Shown piece by piece: positions 25,310 through 33,703 of a DNA stretch of 64,000 nucleotides. The notes beneath the pieces were generated by a model. That model did no database searches and was not told where the DNA came from. It was given only the letters and a program-made list of their open reading frames with translations. The stretch's first letter is position 1; each line of letters begins with the position of its first letter. The translations under genes and the position numbers were made by a program. The stretch lies in NCBI RefSeq assembly GCF_008935075.1, contig NZ_CP044545.1, positions 1,081,501 through 1,145,500 on the forward strand, in the 5' to 3' direction. This DNA comes from Pradoshia sp. D12. Its GTDB lineage: Bacteria > Bacillota > Bacilli > Bacillales > Pradoshiaceae.

Positions 25310-25326
25310 ATAAGGAGGGAATATCA

Positions 25327-25674
25327 ATGAAAAATCTCGGATTGATCTTGATTGTGCTGGTGGCTGGTCTAATCGTTATCGGTAATATTGGTTCCATTAT
25401 TACATTGGCCATTACATTAGCTATTTTGTATTTTGCCGTGAAAGGATTCATGAAGTCGGATATAAATTTGTCGAAAGTGGTTTGGGGAGCAATTGCGGTT
25501 ATTACATTATTGGCTTCAGTTGGTAATATACCTGCGTTAATTGGCTTGGTGGCTATGTATGTTCTTTATTATCTATATAAGGAGCATAAGAAGGAAAAGG
25601 ACTATGTGAGTCATGATGATCCATTTACAAACTTTGAAAAAGAATGGGAACAATTAAATAAAAATTTTAAATGA
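25327..25674 (+). CDS. liaI: LiaI-like membrane anchor protein
   Basis: A 115-residue protein with three to four hydrophobic segments in the first 85 residues and a charged cytoplasmic tail (KEHKKEKDYVSHDDPFTNFE). In B. subtilis LiaI anchors the PspA-like LiaH at the membrane. Identification rests on size, topology and position directly before a pspA-like gene and liaFSR. The start has AAGGAGGG 7 bases upstream. Confidence 0.8.
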   Translation: MKNLGLILIVLVAGLIVIGNIGSIITLAITLAILYFAVKGFMKSDINLSKVVWGAIAVITLLASVGNIPALIGLVAMYVLYYLYKEHKKEKDYVSHDDPFTNFEKEWEQLNKNFK

Positions 25675-25690
25675 GGAGTGTGCAGGAAAC

Positions 25691-26338
25691 ATGGCAAATT
25701 TATTTACTCGTATGAAAAATTCGGTAGAAGCAGATCTTCATGATTTAATCGATAAGCAGGAGGAGAGGAATCCAATTTCAAAATTGAATCAATATTTGAG
25801 ACAATCCGAAAGAGAAGTTGAACAGGTTCAACAATTAATACAACGTCAATATCGATTGAAAGAGGAAATAAAGCGTGAATTAGCGGTTGCTAAGGAAATG
25901 GCCGATAAACGTAAACATCAGGCTTATATTGCTAAAGAAGCAGGCGATGTGAGTGAATTATACGAATTTGCCATTAAGGAACAGGCGGTTTATGAGGACC
26001 GTTCAGCCAAAATTGAACATCTGCTTGTGCAAATTGGTCTTGATTTAAAACAGCTTGAAGAGAAGTTTACTTTAATGAAGCAAAAGCTGAAAGATATGCA
26101 TATAAAGAGACTTGAGCTGATGGGGCGGGAAAATATTGCAAAGGTTCATCATAAAATGGATAAGTTAATGGAGTCCGGTAAAGACGCTGTAGAGGGTGAA
26201 GGGCAACAATCCTTAGAAATTGACGATTATATGATGCAAATAGAAAATCGAGTGAAAGCTAATTATTATGAAGCAACGATTGATACCCGCATTGCAGAAA
26301 TTGAAAAAGATTTAAAAAGGAAGGAAACAGTGAATTAA
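25691..26338 (+). CDS. liaH: PspA/IM30 family phage-shock protein LiaH
   Basis: A 215-residue all-helical coiled-coil protein of the PspA/IM30/Vipp1 family. It starts MANLFTRMKNSVEADLHDLI with the usual N-terminal amphipathic helix, then long coiled coils (REVEQVQQLIQRQYRLKEEI). It forms large oligomers that support the membrane under envelope stress such as lipid II binding antibiotics. It lies 16 bases after liaI and is followed by a terminator, so liaIH is probably the main transcript, as in B. subtilis. Confidence 0.9.
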   Translation: MANLFTRMKNSVEADLHDLIDKQEERNPISKLNQYLRQSEREVEQVQQLIQRQYRLKEEIKRELAVAKEMADKRKHQAYIAKEAGDVSELYEFAIKEQAVYEDRSAKIEHLLVQIGLDLKQLEEKFTLMKQKLKDMHIKRLELMGRENIAKVHHKMDKLMESGKDAVEGEGQQSLEIDDYMMQIENRVKANYYEATIDTRIAEIEKDLKRKETVN

Positions 26339-26361
26339 AAAAATGGTATTCTAGTATGTAG

Positions 26362-26388
26362 GACGCAGTATTTTGCTGCGTCTGTTTT
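26362..26388 (+). terminator. Terminator between liaH and liaF
   Basis: GACGCAG/CTGCGTC perfect 7-bp stem, 6-base loop, TGTTTT tail. It separates abundant liaIH mRNA from read-through into liaFSR. Confidence 0.78.
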
Positions 26389-26445
26389 AGATTAGTAATC
26401 AGCAGGTGATCATCTATGATGAATTACGGATAGGGGGGTAGGAAT

Positions 26446-27183
26446 ATGCAGAGATATAAAGAAGGGCATTGGGCAGAAAAAATATTAATTGCTATTTTAA
26501 TTGTTGCTTTAATTGAAATTATCTTTTTTCGCTTTCATGAAATTCTTTATACCGTATTGTTTTCGGGAATTTGTATTTATTACGGCTATTCCCGTTATTC
26601 TAAACTATTTGGGAAAATGATATTTTGGATTGGTATAATATCAGGTCTTATAGGCTTAATTAATCTATTCATTGTCAGGCTCCTACTCTTTATTATTCTT
26701 CTCTATTATATTTCACAACATCTTCAAAAGAGACGTGAACCTATTCAAATCAAACCTAAAGAATCGTTTGAACAGCAGGAAAAACAGAATGGGAATGGTG
26801 AAATATCCAAGCCTGTAATTACGAATAGAATTTTTGGAAGTCAGCAAACTCCTGAGTATGTATACGAATGGAATGATCTGAATGTGATAAGCGTATACGG
26901 AGATACTCATATCAATTTGAGCAATACAGTCTTACCGAAGGAAATATCAGTCATTTCGATTCGGAATGGTATTGGGGACATTGAAATATTTGTTCCGTAC
27001 GATGTGGGTGTACAAATATCCCATACCTGTTTATATGGAAAAGTACGTTTATTTGAAGAAAAGGAAAATGAGCTTAGGAATCAGCAAATTATGTATAGAT
27101 CAGAAGGATATAACGAGGCTAGCTATAAAATAAAGGTCGTTACTTCGATCGGTGCCGGCAATTTGGTGGTGAAGTGGATATGA
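26446..27183 (+). CDS. liaF: LiaF, membrane inhibitor of the LiaRS system
   Basis: A 245-residue protein. Three to four membrane segments lie in residues 10-95, then a cytoplasmic linker (RREPIQIKPKESFEQQEKQN), then the LiaF C-terminal beta domain (YVYEWNDLNVISVYGDTHIN, IGDIEIFVPYDVGV). In B. subtilis it keeps LiaS in an inactive state. The stop codon overlaps the liaS start in ATGA. No liaG homologue is present between liaH and liaF, unlike B. subtilis. Confidence 0.9.
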   Translation: MQRYKEGHWAEKILIAILIVALIEIIFFRFHEILYTVLFSGICIYYGYSRYSKLFGKMIFWIGIISGLIGLINLFIVRLLLFIILLYYISQHLQKRREPIQIKPKESFEQQEKQNGNGEISKPVITNRIFGSQQTPEYVYEWNDLNVISVYGDTHINLSNTVLPKEISVISIRNGIGDIEIFVPYDVGVQISHTCLYGKVRLFEEKENELRNQQIMYRSEGYNEASYKIKVVTSIGAGNLVVKWI

Positions 27184-28217
27184 GTATACTAAAACGCCAA
27201 TTACTGATCTGTATATCAATCTCTCTACTGCTATTTCTAACTATATTTTTATGTTATTATGTAATCTTTTTCTCCTCTGATTGGACTCCTTTATATGAGA
27301 AGAAAATCTTTAATGTGCCATTTCTGTTATTTGCGCTAAGTATTGCCTTGTTGTTTGGTGTCTTTTTCGGAATTGCAAGCGGGTTATTTTATAAATCTGA
27401 AATAAATCAGTTAAATGACACATTACGAAGTGTAAACCTCGGGGAAAACCTTTCGGAAAAAGAGATTAAGACAAAGGAGTTATCTGAGTCTCTCGAGAAA
27501 ATAAAACAAATCCAGACAGTCCTTCTTGATCAGGCAAAACGTTCTCAGGCTCTGGCTACTGAAAATTCTGTGGAACAGGAAAAACGAGTTCAGGAGATGG
27601 TTAAGGAGGAGAGAAATAGATTGGCCCGAGAACTCCATGATTCTGTCAGTCAACAGCTTTTTGCTGCTTCCATGCTTATGTCAGCCATCAATGAATCAGG
27701 TGGGAATGAAGAGACAACTGAGAAAAAACAGCTTAGGATGGTTGAAAGTATGATTCAACAGTCCCAATTAGAAATGCGAGCCTTACTTTTGCATCTCCGT
27801 CCTGTGCATTTAAAGGATAAAAGCTTGAAGGAAGGCGTAGATAATCTTTTAAGTGAACTCAAACAAAAAATCCCTTTTACAGTAAAATGGAAGGTGGAAG
27901 ATTTGGAATTGGAGAAAGGGATTGAGGATCATTTATTTAGAATCCTCCAGGAATCCGTTTCGAATACATTACGGCACGCTAAAGCACAATTATTGGAAGT
28001 GTATATTATTCAGCATGAACGTTCTTTAATTATGAGAGTGATTGATGATGGTGTTGGATTTACCGCAGATGAAGCGAAGGCTGGCTCTTACGGGTTACAA
28101 AATATGAAAGAGCGGGCGATAGAAATTGGCGGCATTCTAAAGGTGGTTTCGGTACCAAAGCAAGGCACGCGAATCGAAGTAAGAGTACCATTAGTGAATG
28201 TAGGTGAGAAAGTATGA
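27180..28217 (+). CDS. liaS: Sensor histidine kinase LiaS
   Basis: A 345-residue intramembrane-sensing kinase. Two membrane segments frame a short extracellular loop (about residues 10-65). A linker coiled coil leads to the HisKA_3 box [20 protein letters not shown] with the phospho-accepting His, then the HATPase domain with [14 protein letters not shown] (N-box) and DDGVGF (G-box). The ATG at 27180 overlaps the liaF stop, which I prefer to the GTG at 27174. It phosphorylates LiaR; its 3' end overlaps liaR by 4 bases. Confidence 0.92.
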   Translation: MSILKRQLLICISISLLLFLTIFLCYYVIFFSSDWTPLYEKKIFNVPFLLFALSIALLFGVFFGIASGLFYKSEINQLNDTLRSVNLGENLSEKEIKTKELSESLEKIKQIQTVLLDQAKRSQALATENSVEQEKRVQEMVKEERNRLARELHDSVSQQLFAASMLMSAINESGGNEETTEKKQLRMVESMIQQSQLEMRALLLHLRPVHLKDKSLKEGVDNLLSELKQKIPFTVKWKVEDLELEKGIEDHLFRILQESVSNTLRHAKAQLLEVYIIQHERSLIMRVIDDGVGFTADEAKAGSYGLQNMKERAIEIGGILKVVSVPKQGTRIEVRVPLVNVGEKV

Positions 28218-28846
28218 TAAGAGTATTGTTTGTAGATGACCATGAAATGGTTCGTATAGGTGTTTCTGCTTATTTATCTTCTTTATCCGACATTGAAGTG
28301 GTAGGGGAAGCGGAAAATGGACTTAAGGGTGTCGAAATGGCATTGAGCCTAAAGCCTGATGTAATATTGATGGATTTGGTAATGCCTGAAATGGATGGGA
28401 TTGAGGCAACCAAGCAGATTCTAGCGGAGTGGCCGGAGGCAAAAATAATCATTGTGACGAGTTTTGTTGATGATGAAAAAGTGTACCCGGCTCTTGAAGC
28501 AGGTGCAATCAGCTATATGTTAAAAACCTCGAAAGCAAGTGAAATAGCAGATTCGATACGCGAAACCTATAAAGGGCAATCCGTTCTGGTACCGGAAGTG
28601 ACAGATAAACTCATGTCTAAATTTAGGAACGCAAATAAAAGAGATTTGCACGAAGATTTAACATCACGAGAAATGGAAATTTTATTATTAATGGCGGAAG
28701 GAAAGACGAACCAAGAGATAGCAGATCAATTATTTATTGCACTTAAAACGGTTAAAACACATGTGAGCAATATTTTAGGTAAACTTCAAGTTCAGGATCG
28801 TACCCAAGCAGTAATTTATGCTTTCCATCATAAATTAACAAAATAG
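28214..28846 (+). CDS. liaR: Response regulator LiaR (NarL family)
   Basis: A 210-residue regulator. The receiver domain has the acidic pair DDHE and the phospho-acceptor Asp in [17 protein letters not shown]; the output domain is a LuxR helix-turn-helix ([38 protein letters not shown]). It activates liaIH when phosphorylated by LiaS. Translationally coupled to liaS by ATGA-type overlap. A hairpin starts at its stop codon. Confidence 0.93.
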   Translation: MIRVLFVDDHEMVRIGVSAYLSSLSDIEVVGEAENGLKGVEMALSLKPDVILMDLVMPEMDGIEATKQILAEWPEAKIIIVTSFVDDEKVYPALEAGAISYMLKTSKASEIADSIRETYKGQSVLVPEVTDKLMSKFRNANKRDLHEDLTSREMEILLLMAEGKTNQEIADQLFIALKTVKTHVSNILGKLQVQDRTQAVIYAFHHKLTK

Positions 28847-28880
28847 ATTACCGATTGAATGAGTATGGTAATCACTTTTG
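28846..28880 (+). terminator. Terminator of lia operon
   Basis: GATTACC/GGTAATC perfect stem with 14-base loop then ACTTTTG. Confidence 0.65.
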
Positions 28881-28918
28881 TTAAGATAATTATCATTATA
28901 ATTTTAATAATAAAGTGA

Positions 28919-28964
28919 AGCTCAACTCCGACTGTTCTAATTCAAATGGATTTGAGCTCTTTTA
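28919..28964. terminator. Second hairpin after liaR
   Basis: AGCTCAA/TTGAGCT arms (28919-28925, 28952-28958) followed by CTTTT; possible backup terminator. Confidence 0.5.
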
Positions 28965-29050
28965 TTTATGGATATGTTAAACTTAAGTGTTGATTATATC
29001 CAATTAATTTAGAAAATCCTATTTATGAAGGATTTTCCCCTTACTACCTT

Positions 29051-29353
29051 TTATTGAACGTATTCTACTCCGTTTTCTACATACGATTCTAAAATTACTT
29101 CATTTTTATTTTTGTAATAATAGTAGGTTTTATTATCATCTTTTAGTCGAATACTAACCATCCAATTCTTATCTCCTCGTAAATTTGCAATAAATGGTTC
29201 ACTGGAAATAATGTCATTCTTTGAAATGTTCTCTTCAGTTGTCAGATACTCAATTACACGTTGTTCAACAGTTGACTTTTTATATTGAATATAGCCTAAT
29301 CCAATTCCGATAAAAGTTAACAAAATTAATACAGTCGCTCCTATTTTTCTCAT
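29051..29353 (-). CDS. DUF3139 membrane-anchored protein
   Basis: A 100-residue protein with one N-terminal membrane segment (residues 6-23, GATVLILLTFIGIGLGYI) and a small extracytoplasmic alpha/beta domain. The pattern VIEYLTTEENISKNDIIS and the Tyr-rich KTYYYYK fit DUF3139, a family of unknown function in Bacillales. Monocistronic, preceded by GGAGG at 7 bases. Confidence 0.7.
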   Translation of the reverse strand: MRKIGATVLILLTFIGIGLGYIQYKKSTVEQRVIEYLTTEENISKNDIISSEPFIANLRGDKNWMVSIRLKDDNKTYYYYKNKNEVILESYVENGVEYVQ

Positions 29354-29464
29354 TTACAACCTCCTAATAAAAATTTATTAATAAATTTAATAGAATAAAG
29401 ACTACACACTGGACTTTTACAAGCATGAGCTATCATAAGTATCTGTCATTTCAAATAAAAATGA

Positions 29465-29650
29465 TATTATAAAAATTGTTTGATAGTATGCTGGTAGATT
29501 CAGATGTGGAACCTTTCAACATTATAGGAAGTTAATTTATAAATACATTTTAAGCAAGTAGTCTTTAATACAGAAAGGTGTAGGATACTATCAAATGGGA
29601 ATAACAATATATTACTCCCTTGCCTACAAAAGAAGGGATTTTTTGTGTAT
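29465..29650 (+). promoter_or_regulatory. Structured leader with terminator upstream of MFS gene
   Basis: A TATTAT -10 (29465-29470) puts the transcript start near 29477, at the edge of a perfect 11-bp long-range inverted repeat: TTTGATAGTAT (29479-29489) with ATACTATCAAA (29585-29595). Then comes an intrinsic terminator TCCCTT..AAGGGA plus TTTTTT (about 29615-29645), some 80 bases before the MFS start. GTAGG just before the 3' arm could pair with CCTAC in the terminator loop. A 7-codon frame MWNLSTL (29504-29527) lies inside. The layout suggests a riboswitch or peptide attenuator; I match no known class. Confidence 0.5.
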
Positions 29651-29727
29651 TTTTTAAATTTCCATAGAAAGATAGTTTCGTATTCGGGTAATATAAATAA
29701 TGTAAAGGAGCAGAAAGAAGGTATAAA

Positions 29728-30921
29728 ATGATTGATCAAGCACAACAAGGAGTTAAACAAAAAATAAAGAAGGAAAAAATATGGACAAGAGATTTTGTCT
29801 TCATTTGTATTACAAACTTCCTGATCTTTTTAGGTTTTCAAATGACCTTGCCGACAATTTCGTTGTACGTTAAACATCTCGGTGGAAGTGACCAGCTAAT
29901 AGGAGCAGTTGTGGGGATATTTACATTTTCAGCTTTGCTGATTAGGCCCTTTGCCGGCAAGGCATTGGAAACGAAGGGAAGACGAATTGTCTATTTCGGA
30001 GGTTTAATTGTTGTTATCCTTACCCTCGGGTCATTTGGTTTTATGGCAAGTATTGCTTTGCTGTTCATGATGCGGATTATTCAAGGATTGGGTTGGGGAG
30101 CATTAACTACAGCTACTGGTACGGTTGCTTCAGACTTGGTTCCGGCATCAAGACGGGGTGAAGGAATGGGTTACTTTGGGCTGTCCGGAAATATTGCGAT
30201 GGCTATTGGGCCATCTCTTGGTCTTGCTTTGGTTGTTATGATACCATTTAATCAGTTTTTCTTAATTTGTGCTATTCTAGGAATTATTGCTCTTCTGGTA
30301 GCAACGCAGATTAAGTTCAAGAAAGCTGAGAAAGTGACTGTGCAGCCAACTGGTAAGAAGATACTGGATCTATATGAAAAAAGCTCGTTAAAACCATCCA
30401 TACTGGCATTTTTCATCACATTTACTTTTGGTGGAATAGCTACTTTTCTTCCTTTATATACAGCACAAAAGGGAATCGATGGAATCCAGTGGTATTTTGT
30501 TATCTATGCATTATCTGTTATGTTGACAAGAACGTTTGCCGGACAATTATATGACCGTAAAGGGCACAAGGCTGTATTTATACCGGGGACATTATTAATT
30601 TTTATTGCTATGCTATTACTATCCTGGTTGCCTAGTACGAGCATGATGTTGTTTGCGGCTTTCCTTTATGGATTTGGCTTTGGTAGTGTTCAGCCAGCCT
30701 TACAGGCATGGGCAATTGATCAGGCACCCCAAAATAGAAAAGGAATGGCTAATGCTACATTTTACTCGTTCTTTGACTTAGGTATAGGGATAGGAGCCAT
30801 GATCTTCGGACAGATTGGACATTCATTTGGCTACAGCAGCATTTATATGACAGCGGCTGTGTCCGTATTCATGTCGATGATTATTTACGTACTTATAACC
30901 CGTGAGAAAGCAGTTCGCTAA
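29728..30921 (+). CDS. MFS transporter (YwoG/YfcJ-like efflux type)
   Basis: A 397-residue transporter with twelve hydrophobic segments after a basic cytoplasmic N-terminus (KQKIKKEKIWTRDF). Motif A is FAGKALETKGRR; the second-half copy is FAGQLYDRKGHKA. Proton-driven export of a small molecule is expected; the substrate is unknown. Its expression is probably controlled by the leader at 29465-29650. Strong palindromic terminator downstream. Confidence 0.83.
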   Translation: MIDQAQQGVKQKIKKEKIWTRDFVFICITNFLIFLGFQMTLPTISLYVKHLGGSDQLIGAVVGIFTFSALLIRPFAGKALETKGRRIVYFGGLIVVILTLGSFGFMASIALLFMMRIIQGLGWGALTTATGTVASDLVPASRRGEGMGYFGLSGNIAMAIGPSLGLALVVMIPFNQFFLICAILGIIALLVATQIKFKKAEKVTVQPTGKKILDLYEKSSLKPSILAFFITFTFGGIATFLPLYTAQKGIDGIQWYFVIYALSVMLTRTFAGQLYDRKGHKAVFIPGTLLIFIAMLLLSWLPSTSMMLFAAFLYGFGFGSVQPALQAWAIDQAPQNRKGMANATFYSFFDLGIGIGAMIFGQIGHSFGYSSIYMTAAVSVFMSMIIYVLITREKAVR

Positions 30922-30937
30922 TTGCTTAATTACGTAT

Positions 30938-30973
30938 AAAAAACCAGGTGAGTCATGACTCACCTGGTTTTTT
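30938..30973. terminator. Bidirectional terminator after MFS gene
   Basis: A perfect 36-base palindrome, AAAAAACCAGGTGAGTCA and its complement, flanked by A and T runs. Confidence 0.93.
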
Positions 30974-31062
30974 ATATAGATTTTCTATTCACTTTTTTTA
31001 CCGGATGAATTGAATGGAAGAGTACATAAATCCCCAATAAAATAACAGCGAATCCAAATCAA

Positions 31063-31695
31063 TTAAAAACCATTTCGTATCGCAAAAAGAGCAGCCTGAG
31101 TACGGTCCTGCAGCTCTAGCTTAGACAGGATATTGGATACATGAGTTTTTACCGTTTTTTCGGTTATGTAAAGTGCTGAAGCAATCTCTTTATTGCTTTT
31201 GCCGTGGGTGATTTCCTTGAGAACTTCCTTTTCTCTTTGAGTCAATGATTCTAACGAATTCTGCTTGGATTTATTCGTTTGCAGAACTGTCATTAATTCT
31301 GCGGTAATTTTGGAATGAATATAGATTTCTCCGTTTACTGCCTTTTTAATAGCTAGGATTAGTTCCTCTGGGTCGCTTTCCTTTAATAGATAGCCACTGG
31401 CTCCCGCATCCAAGGCAGGAATGGCATGGTCTTGATCTGACATGCTGGTGAGGATTAAAACTTTCATATTCGGTATGGTTTCCACAATGTGTTTTGTTGC
31501 ATCGATTCCGTCCATTACAGGCATTAGTAAGTCCATTATCATAATCTCGGGAGTCAGTTTTTTGGCCAGTTCAATTGCTTCCTTACCGTTTGTTCCTTCT
31601 CCAATTACGCTCATATCAGGATGGCTATTTAATAATAATGCCAGTCCTTTCCTAACGACATGGTGATCATCCACTAAAACAATTTTTATCGTCAT
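31063..31695 (-). CDS. Response regulator, AirR/YhcZ-like (NarL family)
   Basis: A 210-residue two-component regulator. Receiver: LVDDHHVVRKGL, phospho-acceptor Asp in LTPEIMIMDLLMPVMDG. Output: LuxR-type helix-turn-helix LTQREKEVLKEITHGKSNKE and [18 protein letters not shown]. It follows its kinase by 12 bases. The kinase's cysteine-bearing GAF domain links the pair to S. aureus AirSR and B. subtilis YhcYZ, so it may respond to oxygen or oxidants. Targets are unknown. Confidence 0.85.
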   Translation of the reverse strand: MTIKIVLVDDHHVVRKGLALLLNSHPDMSVIGEGTNGKEAIELAKKLTPEIMIMDLLMPVMDGIDATKHIVETIPNMKVLILTSMSDQDHAIPALDAGASGYLLKESDPEELILAIKKAVNGEIYIHSKITAELMTVLQTNKSKQNSLESLTQREKEVLKEITHGKSNKEIASALYITEKTVKTHVSNILSKLELQDRTQAALFAIRNGF

Positions 31696-31707
31696 TAAAA
31701 TTCTCCT

Positions 31708-32826
31708 TTAGTATGGCAATTCAACCGTTAAACTTGTGCCGGAGTTCTTTTTGCTAATTATGCTTAATTTCCCTTGCAGGGCTGTTACGCGTTCTTCTAT
31801 ACTCTTAAGCCCAAGACTCGGCAATCCCTTTACTGATGAAATATCGAATCCTACTCCACCATCTTCAACCGACATGATAATATGATTTTGTTTGTATTCA
31901 AGAGAAAGTAAGACTTCTTTTTGACCGGAATATTTAATGGCATTATTGAAGGCTTCCTGCCCAATCCTCCATAAATTTCCTTCGATTTTTGAAGGGAGAG
32001 ATCCTGTCCCTTTCACCTGAACAATAACTTGTAAACCGAGTATTTCAGCATATGATTTGAGGGCACAAACGAGTCCGTTCTTTAGTCCATCTGGCCGTAA
32101 TTGCCAGATCAATGCCTTCATTTCAGCCTGTGCATACTGTGACATCCTCCCAATATCAGCAAAAATCTGTTTGATTGAATCCTCTTTTGATAGATTGATT
32201 CCGGCCTTTGATGTCACATTAATAGAGTAAAGTAATTGATTTACAGAATCATGCAGGTCCCGTGCCAAGCGATTTCGTTCCTCTGCAACTTTCAGTTCCT
32301 GCTCCCGTTTTGTTAAATGGATTCGTCTCAGGGCATTGCCGATTTGATAGGCAACGGATTCTAAGAGACCCAACTCTTCTGCTTCGAATCTTTCTTTATT
32401 CGTTACGGCTACGTTTAATACGCCGAATTTTTCATCCCCAGCTGATAAGGGAACAGTAGCATGGTAAACAAGGCCATACGTATCGCCCCATTGATTCAAT
32501 CTTGCATTTTCCAACCGCTTGCATTCCATAATGTTCGAAGCTTTATGTAGATTATCTTTTAAAAATTTATTCACACACCAACAGTCACCTGTACACATGG
32601 GTTCATAGTCTGAAATTTTTAAAGCGGGCGGCAGTCCCTCAGAAGCGGCTAATTTGTAATTGCCCCGTTCGTCAATAAGGAAGATCCAGCCGGTTTCCAA
32701 AGAGGTTATTTTTAAAAGCTTCTTTAATACCTGAGCCAAAACTTCTGTTAAATCAGTGCCTTCGTTTAATGTTTCAGCGATTTCTTTCAATATATGAATC
32801 TCTGAGAGAAAAATTTTACGGACCAC
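31708..32826 (-). CDS. GAF-domain sensor histidine kinase, AirS/YhcY-like
   Basis: Soluble kinase of 373 residues. I start at GTG 32826, which has AAGGAG at 7 bases; the frame runs to 32913 without a site. The GAF domain (about residues 20-175) carries Cys78, Cys82, Cys84 (MCTGDCWC) and Cys102 (MECKRL). In S. aureus AirS four GAF cysteines hold a redox-sensitive [2Fe-2S] cluster, so the same is likely here. HisKA_3 box ERNRLARDLHDSVNQLLYS, then a HATPase domain with IGQEAFNNAIKYS and EDGGVGFD. No membrane segment, so it senses the cytoplasm. Confidence 0.85.
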   Translation of the reverse strand: MVRKIFLSEIHILKEIAETLNEGTDLTEVLAQVLKKLLKITSLETGWIFLIDERGNYKLAASEGLPPALKISDYEPMCTGDCWCVNKFLKDNLHKASNIMECKRLENARLNQWGDTYGLVYHATVPLSAGDEKFGVLNVAVTNKERFEAEELGLLESVAYQIGNALRRIHLTKREQELKVAEERNRLARDLHDSVNQLLYSINVTSKAGINLSKEDSIKQIFADIGRMSQYAQAEMKALIWQLRPDGLKNGLVCALKSYAEILGLQVIVQVKGTGSLPSKIEGNLWRIGQEAFNNAIKYSGQKEVLLSLEYKQNHIIMSVEDGGVGFDISSVKGLPSLGLKSIEERVTALQGKLSIISKKNSGTSLTVELPY

Positions 32827-32980
32827 CTTTAGTCTCCTTAATAGATGTTTTGTTATTATTATACATTTTTTATGGTGGAGTACTACTAAAGATGTAGCTG
32901 AAACTCCATCCATCCTCCGAGGGCATGGCTGTTTTTTTGCAATACGCTATAAGTATAAGTTTCTATAGGAGGTATAAATC

Positions 32981-33703
32981 ATGAAAACAGTTGTGATTAC
33001 AGGAGCATCTAAAGGATTAGGGAAAGCATTAGCCCTTGCTTTTGCAAAACAAGGATACAATCTCGCAATTTGTGCGCGGGGAGAAGAGCGGTTACAGGAA
33101 GTGAAAAGAATGACTGAGGAATTGGGTAGTACAGTTCTGGCAGTAAAAGCGGATGTTACAAATCAGCGTGATGTGGAAGCCTTTATTTCCATGACAGAAA
33201 GCAGATTTGGTCAAATTGATGTTTTAATTAATAATGCTGCTGTATTGGGGCCTAGCCCGATGCCACTCTTACTGGATTATTCAGAGGTTGATTTCATGAA
33301 TGTTATAAAGGCAAACAGCCTAAGTCCATTTATGGTCACAAAACGTGTTCTGCCTGGAATGCTTCAGCGTAATGAAGGCTCTATTATCAATGTGACATCA
33401 GAAGCAGGGCAAAAAGGATATGCGGGATGGGGAGCCTATGGAATTTCGAAGTTTGCACTGGAAGGACTGACCGAAACATGGGCAGATGAGCTCTCGGAAA
33501 CGAATATACGAATCAATATGATTGACCCCGGCAGTATGGATACGGACATGTATGCATTGGCAGACCCTAATCATAATGAGGAGCTGGCTAAACCGGAGGA
33601 GGTACTGGGTGCCTTTGTTTATTTAGCCTCGAATCATTCACGGCATATTAACGGTAAACGGTTTAAAGCACAGAAGTTCGAGCTTGAACAGGAGGGATTA
33701 TAA
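32981..33703 (+). CDS. SDR family oxidoreductase
   Basis: A 240-residue classical short-chain dehydrogenase. The NAD(P) motif is TGASKGLGKA (residues 6-15), NNAAV follows strand 4, the catalytic Ser lies in NVTSEAG and the pair YGISK gives Tyr and Lys. An Arg in ICARGEERL after strand 2 suggests NADPH preference. First gene of a three-gene unit with QueA-like and VOC proteins; its stop codon shares a base with the next start. The substrate is unknown. Confidence 0.87.
   Translation: MKTVVITGASKGLGKALALAFAKQGYNLAICARGEERLQEVKRMTEELGSTVLAVKADVTNQRDVEAFISMTESRFGQIDVLINNAAVLGPSPMPLLLDYSEVDFMNVIKANSLSPFMVTKRVLPGMLQRNEGSIINVTSEAGQKGYAGWGAYGISKFALEGLTETWADELSETNIRINMIDPGSMDTDMYALADPNHNEELAKPEEVLGAFVYLASNHSRHINGKRFKAQKFELEQEGL

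Noticed and set aside
30974-31062. Short hydrophobic reading GFAVILLGIYVLFHSIHPVKK on the minus strand
   Set aside because: It starts right after a TGA with no start codon or ribosome binding site, so I do not call a gene.
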